Origin: Amycolatopsis alba DSM 44262
Lineage (GTDB): Bacteria; Actinomycetota; Actinomycetes; Mycobacteriales; Pseudonocardiaceae
DNA length: 64,000 bases
NCBI RefSeq assembly: GCF_000384215.1
Contig: NZ_KB913032.1
Span: forward strand, 7,525,605-7,589,604
Direction: 5' to 3'
This document shows positions 16,788 through 25,566 of the stretch, piece by piece (position 1 is the stretch's first letter; every line of letters starts with the position of its first letter). Position numbers and translations under genes: made by a program. The notes under the pieces are model-generated. The model was not told the DNA's origin. It saw nothing but the letters and a program-made list of their open reading frames with translations, and did no database searches.

Positions 16788-19409
16788 CTATCGCGTGTGC
16801 TTGTCCAGTTCGTCCATCGCCTGGTTCGCGGTCTTGCCGACCAGGGCAGGTGTGACGTCGGCGCGTTCCTCGGTGACGGTCTTCACGACGTCGGGCCGTT
16901 CGTTCTTGGTGCCGTAGGCGACCATGGCGTCGAAGAGCGCGTTGCTCTGGTCGACCATCTGCTTGGTGACGACGACCGTGTCGCCTTCGTCGGTCAGCAC
17001 GGAGACGAGTGCTGGTGACAGGGTGGTCATCGTCCTGATGAATTGATCGCGCAGTGCCCTGTCTTTGTTGAAGATGTCCATGATGTCTTTCCCGGTGTCC
17101 ATGATCACCCGCCCGTAGTGCGTCAGCGCGGGACTGGCGTTGCGCTGCATCAGGTCGCGGACGTGCCCGGCCCCCGCGAGGATGTCGTCGGCGGGGACGT
17201 CGATGTCGGGGAACTGGTCCATGTCGGTGTCGCTGATGATGATCGGGATGAAGCAGATGCACAGCAGGAACACGTACTCGTGTTCACGGCCGAGCACGCC
17301 GACCTGTTGCCAGGATTGTTGTGCCGCCAGGGTTTCCGGTGTGTTCTGCCCGTACAGATCCCGTGCCGCCAGCACGGTGGCCTGCGCGGCGCTGAAGAAC
17401 GCCGACGTGGGGACGAGGTAGGTGGTCAGCGCGCGGAAGGCGATCTGCTCGGCCCGGTCCTCGCCGATGGCCTGCGCCATGATGACGTAGGCGCGGTTGG
17501 CGATCCCGCTGTTGTAGTGCACACCACCGTTGTCCATACAGGTGTACACGTACTCGTCCATGTGATCCGGTTGCCAGAACTTGGTTTCGTCGTTCCCGTC
17601 GTTGCCGTTGTTCGGATCGGCCATGTTCCGGATGACGCCCGCAGCGCTTCCGGCTCCGATCGTCCAGTCGGTGGTGACGACTTTCCCGGTCGCGTGCCGC
17701 TGCACCATTTTGCCGAAGATGTCGGCGTAGCTTTCGTTGAGCGCGCCGGGTGATCCGAGGTAGTCGAGATTGGCGGTGTGCTGGATGACGCCGTGCGTGA
17801 GTTCGTGCCCCGTCACGTCCGGGGTCACCATGTTGTCGCCGAAGTACATCGCGTCCCCGCCCCAGCCCGCGTTGACCCAGTCGACCGCGTGACGGACGTG
17901 CGAGAGGATGGTCATGCCCTTGCCGTCGATCCCGTCGCGGCCGAACTTGTCCCGGTAGTAGGTGTAGGTGGCGCCGGTCCAGTCGTAGGCCTTGTCCGCG
18001 TCGAGCACGTCGTTCGGGCCGACGTGGTGGCCGCCCGCCCACACCGTCTCCGGGTTCGGCGCCTCCTCGCTGTCGGTCCCCTGGTGCTGGTCGTCGAGGA
18101 CCTTGATGTCGCGGCCGGTCTCGAACTTGTTGTCCGACCACCGCAGGTGACCGTTGTGCGCGTCGACGTAGTAGTCGTTCGAGGTGTTGCTCGACGGGTC
18201 GGACAGCCACACCCGCCAGACCAGCCTGGTGTCGGTCTTCCTGTCCTTCGCCGGACGCTCACCCCGGACGAACAGCTGGATCGGCGCGATCAGCTTGCCC
18301 TTGGGCAAGGCCTTGCGGGCGACCGCGAGCGCCTTGTCCGCGCCGACGTCCGGGGTGGTGGACACCGGGGTGAGATCGGGCCGGGCACTGCTGCTGATCG
18401 CCCGCACGCTTTCGCCGCCCGCGTTCAGATGCATGAGGACCACGGCGTTGTGCACCGGGACGCCGTCGACCGTCTGCTGGTAACGGATGTGCTTCTGACC
18501 CAGCCGGTCGGTGTCCTCCTGGATCCGCTGGAGCTGCCGGGCCGGGTCGGGCAGGCCGAACAGGGCGGCGTGATCGTTCAGCCAGCCGCCGGTTCCGTTC
18601 CTCAAGGGACTGTTGACCCCGATCAGGGACGGCACGTCGAGCTGGGTGTCCATGGCCAGCAGGAAGTCGCTGCCCGATTCCTGGCGCAGCCGGTCGATGG
18701 TGGCCGCGGTCGCGGACGGGTAGCCGCCCATCGCCGGTCTGCCTCCCGCCGCCACCGTCGTGCTCGCCACGAGCGCGATCACCATCGCGAGCACGGCGAA
18801 CCTGTGCCTCGGCCCCGCCTGCGGGATCCGGGTGACCGCGACCGCGCAGAGCTTGCCCAGCGACGCGATCACCAGTACCCACGCTCCGGCGAAACCCGCC
18901 GCCACCAGCCACGGCGTGCTCAGGGCCAGCAACGCCGGGCTCGCCTCGGTCCTCGTGATCTCGACGATCAGCAGACCGCCGCCGACCGTGAGGACGTATC
19001 CGAGGCCGATGCCGAGCACTCCGACGAGACCGGATCCGCGCCACCGGGCGAGGAACGCCGTGACCAGCAGGGCCGCCGCGGGGCCGAGCAGGACCCACAG
19101 CAACGGCGAGGCCTGGCCCAGCAGTTCGACCGGCCAGATCCGCCCCGTCCAGCCGGTGCCCGTGAACCGCCAGTCGACCGGAGCACCGAGCCCCGCGCCG
19201 AAGGCGGTGAACACTCCCCCGGCACCGCGGCGAAGCTGGTCGGCCGCCGAGGCGTCGAACCCGGAGCCGGTGGCCGCGATCAGCAAGCCGAGCCAGGTCG
19301 CCCCGAGACCGGCGAGCGTCCCGATGACGGCTCTCGCGGCCCCCAGCCCGAATCTCGACAGCCACGCGTACCCGGCGCGTGATGACGTGTTGTCGTTACG
19401 CATTCGCAT
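16788..19409 (-). CDS. Membrane-anchored M4 (thermolysin-type) metalloprotease
   Basis: An 873-residue protein. Residues 21-222 hold about five hydrophobic helices. Residues 230-430 are a FTP/propeptide-like region (IRYQQTVDGVPVHNAVVLMH). Residues 440-705 are the M4 catalytic domain: zinc motif TGHELTHG (H535, E536, H539), third ligand E559 in GALNESYADIFG, and catalytic His 631 in GGVHYNSGIANRA. Residues 706-873 are an extra C-terminal part with the hydrophobic run YVFLLCICFIPIIIS. M4 enzymes are normally secreted with a simple signal peptide, so a multi-pass anchor is unusual. An AAGGA site supports ATG 19409. It starts 27 bases after the large nuclease-esterase gene, so the two are very likely one operon, and it may process that protein or its target. 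Confidence 0.9.
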   Translation of the reverse strand: MRMRNDNTSSRAGYAWLSRFGLGAARAVIGTLAGLGATWLGLLIAATGSGFDASAADQLRRGAGGVFTAFGAGLGAPVDWRFTGTGWTGRIWPVELLGQASPLLWVLLGPAAALLVTAFLARWRGSGLVGVLGIGLGYVLTVGGGLLIVEITRTEASPALLALSTPWLVAAGFAGAWVLVIASLGKLCAVAVTRIPQAGPRHRFAVLAMVIALVASTTVAAGGRPAMGGYPSATAATIDRLRQESGSDFLLAMDTQLDVPSLIGVNSPLRNGTGGWLNDHAALFGLPDPARQLQRIQEDTDRLGQKHIRYQQTVDGVPVHNAVVLMHLNAGGESVRAISSSARPDLTPVSTTPDVGADKALAVARKALPKGKLIAPIQLFVRGERPAKDRKTDTRLVWRVWLSDPSSNTSNDYYVDAHNGHLRWSDNKFETGRDIKVLDDQHQGTDSEEAPNPETVWAGGHHVGPNDVLDADKAYDWTGATYTYYRDKFGRDGIDGKGMTILSHVRHAVDWVNAGWGGDAMYFGDNMVTPDVTGHELTHGVIQHTANLDYLGSPGALNESYADIFGKMVQRHATGKVVTTDWTIGAGSAAGVIRNMADPNNGNDGNDETKFWQPDHMDEYVYTCMDNGGVHYNSGIANRAYVIMAQAIGEDRAEQIAFRALTTYLVPTSAFFSAAQATVLAARDLYGQNTPETLAAQQSWQQVGVLGREHEYVFLLCICFIPIIISDTDMDQFPDIDVPADDILAGAGHVRDLMQRNASPALTHYGRVIMDTGKDIMDIFNKDRALRDQFIRTMTTLSPALVSVLTDEGDTVVVTKQMVDQSNALFDAMVAYGTKNERPDVVKTVTEERADVTPALVGKTANQAMDELDKHTR

Positions 19410-19436
19410 AGTCCTTGTCCGTAGTCAGGCGTGGAG

Positions 19437-22400
19437 TTACCGGACCTGCGCGGCGTCCGGGACCCGGCGCCATTTCTGCTGGGCCGATCCCGTGCATGCC
19501 GAGATCCGCAGCGCTTCACCGACCGCGGCCGAGGTCAGGCAGCCGCCCGCGCCGTTGGACAGGCTCAGCCAGCCTCCGCCGGCGTCGGCCAGCGACCACC
19601 GCTGACCGGCGGCGCCTTCGGAATAGGCGACCAGTTGTGCCTGATCGCCCGGCCCCCTGCCGAGCACCTTGGAGCCGCCGTAGCCGGTCTCGATCACCCA
19701 GCTTCCCGTGCCCTGTTCCCGCATGAGCCATTGCTGGGGCTGCGGCCACCAGGGTTTGGGTTGGCGTGCCTGGATCTTCGTGCCTGGGGTGCGGTCGCCG
19801 AAGTCGAGGTCGACGGCGAAACCATCACTCGAGACCAGGGCCTCGGTCGGTTGCTTCGTCGGCGGCAGGACGGCGCTCAGCTCCGCGGGCTGCCACCGCT
19901 GCGCGGCGCGGCCGTCGCATTCCGCGGCGACCAGTCCCGCCCCCGCGTTGCCCGCGGTCAGGCAGGTCCCGTCGGTGTTGTCCATCAGGTTGTACCAACC
20001 GGCACCGGCCGGACGGAACATCCAGCCCTGGTAGCCGCCGCCCGGCACGTAGTCGACCAGATTCGCCTGGTGCGAGGCCGAACTGTCCAGCATCAGGTCT
20101 TTCCCGTCCGGGTTGCCCGAGTTCGTGGCCTGGGTTTCGATCAGCCAGTTGCCGTTGCCCGCGTCGTGGAACGCCCAGCTCTTGTCGTCACCGGCGAGCG
20201 TCGTCGCGCCCGCGCCGGTGACCGGAGCCCCCGCGCTCGAACCAGGGGCGGCGAGCAGCCCGGTGGCCGACTTCAGCTTGCCCGACTGCCCGTCCTTCAC
20301 CGGCGCGTCGGCCAGTTGCCCTGGAGTCTTGCCGTCCTCTCCCCTGGCCGGGGTGTTCGGCGCGAAGATCGTGCCGCAGAGCACCTGCCAGGTTTCGCAC
20401 ACCGAACTCGGCCCCGACTCCAGCGTCTCGCTGCCCGGCTGAGCCTGGTACCCGTGTTTGCCGAAGCGGGCGAGCTTCCCGTCGCTGATCAGGACGAATT
20501 CGCTCCACCCCGAGGAGCACGCCCACTGATTGGGCACTGGACGGCGGCAGCCGCCAGGGATCCCGATACCGAAGGCCGCGTCGACCTTCTTCCGGAACGT
20601 CGTCCCGGCGGGATCGGCCTGCTTGAGCGTGTGCCACATCTCGCCGGTGCCGCGGACGGTGCCCGCCACCGTCTGGAGCGGGAACCCGCCGAACCGGACG
20701 TCCACCACCTTGTCACCCTTGATCAGGTAGGCGGTGTCCAGCGACTGGCCATCGGCGAACGCGGCATCGACCCCGGTGTCGAAGCCGGTACCACGCAACG
20801 AAGGCCAGCGTTCCGCGATGGGCGCCGGGCCCTCCCGCAACCAGTCGGAGCCGCGGTCCCCGCCCAGGCCGAGAACGAGGTACTGGTCACCGCTGAACAG
20901 GTACGCCTGCCGGTTCTCGCCGGGGATGACGAAGCCGCCGTCGATCCTGTTCGCGAACCTGGTTCCCCGGAGAGCGGGCCAGGTTTCGTAGATGCCCTTG
21001 ACACCGCCGTCGATGTGGGTGCTGCCCTCGACCTTCGCGTACGCGGGACCGTGGAACACGTACACGTCGTTGTGGTCCAGCGTGAGCGCGGCGTCGATCG
21101 GCCGTCCCGGTGTCGGGCCGGGATCGGTGATCGAGCCGAGGCGCACACTGTCCGGTCCCTTACCCGGTGTGCCGACACACTTCAGGGAACTGCCCTTGGG
21201 TGTGCGGGCGAACTGGGTGAGGCAGGCGCTGAGCGCGCGCTGTCCGAACGCGTTCGGGTGGATGGCCTCCTGCGCCGCGCCCTGGAAGTTCGGTTGCGGC
21301 AGCCACGGCTTGTCGATGCCGGGTACCCAGCGCACCCATTCCGCCTTCTCCGCGGGCTGCGGATTCGCGGCGCTGTTCGCGGCTGTCGCCTGGCTCGCCC
21401 TGTCCGCGCACAGTTCGTGGCCGTCGAACGCGTCCCGCAGATCCAGGAAGTCCGCGCCGACCGAGGAAGCCGCGCCGCGGAGCATCCCGCCGATGGCGGG
21501 GATCACCTTGTCGTGCGCCCAGGTCGCGTCGTCGTTGTAGAACGGGCAGCCGTCCCTGGTGTAGCGCTGATAGTTCTCCTCTTTCTCCCGGAACCGGGAG
21601 CCCACCGGCATCGGCGCCGGATAGGACTGCAACACCAGCCGGTAGGAATCGCGCGGGTAGCCGAGGTCCGCCATGGTGTCGATGATCTTCTGCAGGGTGG
21701 CGTGGATCTTCGGCTGGGTTGCCCGCAGGCCCGAGTCCAGCTTTTCCTGCTGGGTCTTGTTGCACCTCGCGGAGGTGGCCGGGTTGAGATAGTTGGTCGC
21801 GCAGGTCGTCACGATGTCGGAGAAGCCGAGATCGTTGCCGCCGACCGACACCGTGATCAGCTTGACGTCGTTGTCCGCCGCCACCTTCTCCAGCTGCTGG
21901 ACCTGCGGGATCTCACCCTTGAACGTCTCCGCGAGCACATGCTGCGTCAGCGCCCCGGAGCACGCGAGGTTGATCCGTCGTTCCGGTGGCACCCCGGCGA
22001 CGTCGGCGCCCTTGATCTCGGCGACATCGGACCGGTCGCATTTGTTGCCGCTCTGGTAGCCGGTGTTGTCCACATAGGCGCCCATCCCCCGGTCGGTCCC
22101 CCAGACCGAGTCCTTCTCCGGGGTGTTCGCGTTGCCCGCCCAGCGTCCTGCCTCACCGGAGATGTACGAGTCGCCCATGGACACGATCGCCGGGGACCTC
22201 AGCGAGCACGAGTAGTCGTCGGCCGCCACCCGGAGGTTCGAGGCGGGCGCCGGGAGACACTTGTCCTCTCCGGCTTTGCGGAGGGCCTTGTCGGTCTCCT
22301 TGCGGAACACGACCGGGTAGTGATCCGAGTCCGTCGAGGTGATGTAGCTCTGGCGGAATCCGGTGTACTCCTGCCTGTCCCGCTCGGGGGAAGGCATGTG

Positions 22401-23393
22401 CGGAGTGGTGGCGGGGAACCCGTTGGCGATCATGTAGTCGTACTTGCTGCGTTGTTCCCTGCCCACCTTGAAGGTGTTCTTCGTCGAGCCGACCGCGGCC
22501 TCACCGGGGTCCAACGGGAGATCCGGTTCGAGGCGATTCCCGTTCTCGTCGAGATCCCCGAGGACGAGGGTTTCCATTTCCCGGTTGTAGTCCCCGACGA
22601 CGGCGTAGCGCTCACCGAGCCGCGTGGAGACCGGGGCGACCAGCTTGTCCACGTCGTTCTCTTTGTCGCCCTTGGACTCCGCGTGCAGGTTGTAGACCCA
22701 GGTGTCCCCGAACTTCAAGCCGAACAGGGGCTTGGCGGCGAACATCAGCCGCCAATCGCCACGGGTCTTGAGCTCTGGGTACTTCTTGGCGTCCTCGTCC
22801 AGTTTCCTCGGCTCGACCAAGGCGGGCTGGATCCGGCACGCGCTGGCAGGCTGATCGGAGATCATCGCCAGCGTCCGCTCGCTGCTTTTGGTCTTCAGCA
22901 GGTACACGTGGAATGTGTCGTTGTGCGGCGCCGGGAACTCGATCTTGAGGTGCGCGTACCGGGTCTTGCCGAACTCGCTGGTCTTGTACTTGTCGGAGGC
23001 GAAGGCGTCCATGCACCCGCGAGGCGAGTCGGCGTACTGATCCTTGGGATCGGCCGAGGTGGTCAAGTCACCGGTACCGTCGTCGGCAGCACCGTTGCCT
23101 TCGACGTCAGTGACTTTCGCGCCGGTGTTCTCCAGCGATTTATCCCAGTTGTCCGAGTGTTCCTGCAGTGCCATCACGCGCAGTCCGTGCGCGCGCATCA
23201 TTCCCGGAATGATGCTTCCCCACTTGTTGACGCCGCTGACACTGCCGCGCATGTTCCAGGTGGCCACCCGGAGATCGGTCACCGCGGCAACCGCCGGTGC
23301 CGCCGCGGACACCAGAGCGGGGAGCAGGCCCGCGATCAGGGACAGAGCGAGAACCACGGAGACTCTTCGTCTCTGCGCAGGAGCAGGTAGCAC
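19437..23393 (-). CDS. Secreted CdtB-like nuclease / SGNH esterase / hemopexin-like / ricin-lectin fusion
   Basis: A 1318-residue exported protein from GTG 23393 with GGAGG five bases upstream. Residues 1-37: signal peptide ending APAVAA. Residues 38-363: endonuclease/exonuclease/phosphatase fold closest to CdtB, with ATWNMRGS, LQE78, YNLHAES (H237), VVGDYNRE (D268, N270), QRSKYDYMI and SDHYPV (D357, H358). Residues 400-735: SGNH esterase with SMGDSYISGE (Ser409), SVGGND (N520) and IHPNAFGQ (His712; the residue three before is Glu, not the usual Asp). Residues 764-945: hemopexin-like repeats (DVYVFHGPAYAKVEG, AYLFSGDQYLVLG, AYLIKGDKVVDVRFGG). Residues 1070-1318: ricin-type lectin repeats (CLTAGNAGAGLVAAECDGRAAQRW, then GGCLTSAAVGEALRISAC, AQQKW). 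All catalytic residues seem present. It is first gene of an operon with the M4 protease. Confidence 0.88.
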   Translation of the reverse strand: MLPAPAQRRRVSVVLALSLIAGLLPALVSAAAPAVAAVTDLRVATWNMRGSVSGVNKWGSIIPGMMRAHGLRVMALQEHSDNWDKSLENTGAKVTDVEGNGAADDGTGDLTTSADPKDQYADSPRGCMDAFASDKYKTSEFGKTRYAHLKIEFPAPHNDTFHVYLLKTKSSERTLAMISDQPASACRIQPALVEPRKLDEDAKKYPELKTRGDWRLMFAAKPLFGLKFGDTWVYNLHAESKGDKENDVDKLVAPVSTRLGERYAVVGDYNREMETLVLGDLDENGNRLEPDLPLDPGEAAVGSTKNTFKVGREQRSKYDYMIANGFPATTPHMPSPERDRQEYTGFRQSYITSTDSDHYPVVFRKETDKALRKAGEDKCLPAPASNLRVAADDYSCSLRSPAIVSMGDSYISGEAGRWAGNANTPEKDSVWGTDRGMGAYVDNTGYQSGNKCDRSDVAEIKGADVAGVPPERRINLACSGALTQHVLAETFKGEIPQVQQLEKVAADNDVKLITVSVGGNDLGFSDIVTTCATNYLNPATSARCNKTQQEKLDSGLRATQPKIHATLQKIIDTMADLGYPRDSYRLVLQSYPAPMPVGSRFREKEENYQRYTRDGCPFYNDDATWAHDKVIPAIGGMLRGAASSVGADFLDLRDAFDGHELCADRASQATAANSAANPQPAEKAEWVRWVPGIDKPWLPQPNFQGAAQEAIHPNAFGQRALSACLTQFARTPKGSSLKCVGTPGKGPDSVRLGSITDPGPTPGRPIDAALTLDHNDVYVFHGPAYAKVEGSTHIDGGVKGIYETWPALRGTRFANRIDGGFVIPGENRQAYLFSGDQYLVLGLGGDRGSDWLREGPAPIAERWPSLRGTGFDTGVDAAFADGQSLDTAYLIKGDKVVDVRFGGFPLQTVAGTVRGTGEMWHTLKQADPAGTTFRKKVDAAFGIGIPGGCRRPVPNQWACSSGWSEFVLISDGKLARFGKHGYQAQPGSETLESGPSSVCETWQVLCGTIFAPNTPARGEDGKTPGQLADAPVKDGQSGKLKSATGLLAAPGSSAGAPVTGAGATTLAGDDKSWAFHDAGNGNWLIETQATNSGNPDGKDLMLDSSASHQANLVDYVPGGGYQGWMFRPAGAGWYNLMDNTDGTCLTAGNAGAGLVAAECDGRAAQRWQPAELSAVLPPTKQPTEALVSSDGFAVDLDFGDRTPGTKIQARQPKPWWPQPQQWLMREQGTGSWVIETGYGGSKVLGRGPGDQAQLVAYSEGAAGQRWSLADAGGGWLSLSNGAGGCLTSAAVGEALRISACTGSAQQKWRRVPDAAQVR

Positions 23394-23804
23394 AAGTCCT
23401 CCAAAATCACTGAATCGCCGGCATCAGCGCAGCGAAAAGATCCGGGCAGCGTCGGTCACGGCGCTGTTCCGGGAATCGACACTCGACGGTGACGCGAAGA
23501 CAAAAGTGCGAGCCGTGTCATTCACGGCATTCGCTCAAGAAAGAGGGTTACTTCCGGATCCGGTTTCGCCCGGCGGAGGAATCGTCCGCACAGCACAAGG
23601 TCGCTCGCATACAGACTCTCCCGCGTTCCGACGCCCCAGGACGCCGACCGCGCCCAGCGCGCGATCAGACCTACTCACGGGTCAAGTAAACCGGCGAGCA
23701 GGTCGAGCCAAACAGTCAAATGCCCTTCGGTTCAGAGAACTGTGTCCGCCGGGGAAGATCGACTCCTGGTTCGTCCCGACCACCGGGAACTCTCCCGGTC
23801 GCGA
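23394..23804. other. Upstream region of the nuclease-esterase gene
   Basis: No gene is seen. The region is less GC-rich than its surroundings and should contain the promoter of the toxin-like gene at 23393. I could not pick a convincing -10/-35 pair. Confidence 0.5.
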
Positions 23805-23888
23805 TCACGCCGGCCGAGTCTCGACGGCGAGGTGGTCTTGCAGTGTGGCGTGGCGGAACTGGTAGAGCGGCCCCACCGTCCTGAGGTC
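23805..23888 (-). pseudogene. Remnant of a NACHT-protein C-terminus (copy B)
   Basis: The minus strand reads LRTVGPLYQFRHATLQDHLA followed by VETRPA, the conserved tail of actinomycete NACHT ATPases, with no upstream domains. The open frame upstream to about 24101 has no NACHT features. It shares 21 identical bases with copy A at 15512-15532, 8.3 kb away. Confidence 0.65.
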
Positions 23889-23931
23889 ATGCCGGGGCGG
23901 GCGTCTTCCAGAAACCGAAGGATCCGGGAGA

Positions 23932-24237
23932 GTGCCGGTACCGGACGGTGAAATAGAGCTCGCCGCGTGCACCGATGTGCTGCGGCGGGCCACCGGCGAC
24001 CCGACCGAGCCAACGGCCGTTCTGACCGCCCTGGCCCAACCACTGGCCCGGAGCGGGTGCCTGCCCGTCCGCATCGCCGCCCCGCGCCACCTCGCCGACA
24101 TCGCGATCGACGATCACGTGAGGACAGCGGCTCGCGCGATCACAGCCAACCCGCACCGGATCACCTACTTCGGCGGCTGGCGCGTCTTCACCGAGGACGA
24201 ACAGCTCAGGACCGCCGCGTCCGCGCTGCCCAGCTGA
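23932..24237 (+). CDS. Hypothetical protein (weak)
   Basis: A 101-codon frame with an acidic, ordinary-looking sequence (DGEIELAACTDVLRRATGDP ... AITANPHRITYFGGWRVFTED). It has no recognised domain or clear ribosome site and may be a decayed gene. It converges on the repeat protein gene. Confidence 0.3.
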   Translation: MPVPDGEIELAACTDVLRRATGDPTEPTAVLTALAQPLARSGCLPVRIAAPRHLADIAIDDHVRTAARAITANPHRITYFGGWRVFTEDEQLRTAASALPS

Positions 24238-24334
24238 TCACCAACCAGCCGAACCCAGCGCAGCCCAGCACACCCACCCCGCAGCCAGTCCGCCGACGGC
24301 GGACGATCGCTCATGCCGAAGAGCCTTCGGGGAA

Positions 24335-25321
24335 TCAGCTCTCCGGGAGATTCCTGGGATACGCAGCGATCAAGGACTCCATCGCTTCGATGGGTAGTGC
24401 CGGGTTGGCGGCCGCGTGTCGGGCCAGGTTCGGGTCGTTCACAAGGTCGATCAGAATGTCGGTCGGCAGGTTCGGGTGTTCCGCGGCCCACCGTCGCGCG
24501 GTGTCGTCTCCGAGGCACAGCAGGAGGGTCTCAGCGCGGGTGTTCGGGTGTGCGGCGACCGCTCGGTACACCCGCCGTGCGGTGGCGTGGCACGCCATGT
24601 TGTGCAGCAGTTCGGGGTCGCAGTTGGGGTTCGTCGCCAACCTCCGGAACAGGCTCGGGCCGTGCCGCGCGGCAAGTGCCCGTAGCCGGTTCGCGGACAG
24701 TGCGGGATGCGGGGCGATCCCTTTGACGACCTGGATGTTGTCGTCTGCCACGAGCAGTTCGAAGACGTCTGAGGGCAGCGCCGTGCGCTGAGCGACCAGC
24801 ATCCGGACTCGCGGAGACGGTGCCCCTGCGAGAAGACGCAGCTCCTCGTCGGTTGCCGCCATGACGCGGGGCAACCGGACTGGCCCGATCCTGGTCGACT
24901 CGACCACGAGCATGAGCACGTCCAGCGGAACCGAGGGGTTGTGCGCTACGCCTCCCCGTACGTCCGCGGATTCGTCGTTCGCCAGTTGGCGCAGGATCGG
25001 CTTCACCACAACGGGGTTGCCGGCTAGACCTGCACGGACACCGGGGATGTGATCGGCCGCCAGCCGCTGCTGGACGTCACGAGGCAGATCCGGCCGCTCA
25101 GCGAGTGTCCATCGAATCGCCATGTTGTCGTGGTCCAGCAGGGCGGTCACGTCGTTTGGCGAGGTGGCCGGATCAGCTGCCTGTTCGATGTCACTGTCGA
25201 CGTGCCAGGTGGTGTCGCGCGGTGGTACCGCGGGCTGGGCGGGCAGGCGGGTGCGCAGGTGATCGGGCAAAGCCGGGTTCGCCGTCAGGCCGAGCACGAT
25301 GTCTCGGGTTCGTTCGTCCAC
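24335..25321 (-). CDS. Leucine-rich-variant (LRV) / helical repeat protein
   Basis: A 328-residue protein built of roughly 24-residue helical repeats with the recurring signature (A/H)-N-P-x-(L/V/C)-P: LTANPALPDHL, LAGNPVVVKPIL, VAHNPSVPLDVL, IAPHPALSANRL, LATNPNCDPELL, VAAHPNTRAETL, AAEHPNLPTDIL, HAAANPALPIEAM. LRV/HEAT-like solenoids are protein-interaction scaffolds, and close relatives are common in Streptomyces accessory DNA with unknown roles. GTG 25321 is chosen because GGAG sits just upstream (GGAGTGTGGAGTG) and the repeats begin within ten residues. The open frame runs on upstream to 25510 but the added residues look random. No signal peptide or membrane segment is seen. Confidence 0.78.
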   Translation of the reverse strand: MDERTRDIVLGLTANPALPDHLRTRLPAQPAVPPRDTTWHVDSDIEQAADPATSPNDVTALLDHDNMAIRWTLAERPDLPRDVQQRLAADHIPGVRAGLAGNPVVVKPILRQLANDESADVRGGVAHNPSVPLDVLMLVVESTRIGPVRLPRVMAATDEELRLLAGAPSPRVRMLVAQRTALPSDVFELLVADDNIQVVKGIAPHPALSANRLRALAARHGPSLFRRLATNPNCDPELLHNMACHATARRVYRAVAAHPNTRAETLLLCLGDDTARRWAAEHPNLPTDILIDLVNDPNLARHAAANPALPIEAMESLIAAYPRNLPES

Positions 25322-25566
25322 TCCACACTCCGGTCCGGTCGCCGCGGTCGCGGGTCCGCCTGGCGCGGAACAGGCCAGACTACGACCGTTGTCGTGTGGC
25401 GCAAATGGGTTTCGGACGCACGTGGTCCGCACATGCCGACGAGAGGACGTGTCTCTCTGCGTGCAGGGGCCGGGGTGAGGAGAACCACCGCTCGCTCTCG
25501 GCGGGGCCACACTCCTGGAAACCAGGCCTGGCCCTGACGGTTCATGATCCGGATAGCATCGCGGTC

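Noticed and set aside
19431..23390. A 1319-codon plus-strand frame
   Set aside because: It is the exact antisense of the CdtB-SGNH-lectin gene. The minus-strand product has a signal peptide, ribosome site and recognisable domains; the plus-strand one has none.
15512..23870. tRNA-Leu-like 5' ends (GTGGCGGAACTGG-type) at 15.53 and 23.85 kb
   Set aside because: The resemblance is confined to a few bases and no cloverleaf follows. The same bases translate on the minus strand as the conserved QFRHxxLQDHLA tail of NACHT proteins, which explains both copies.
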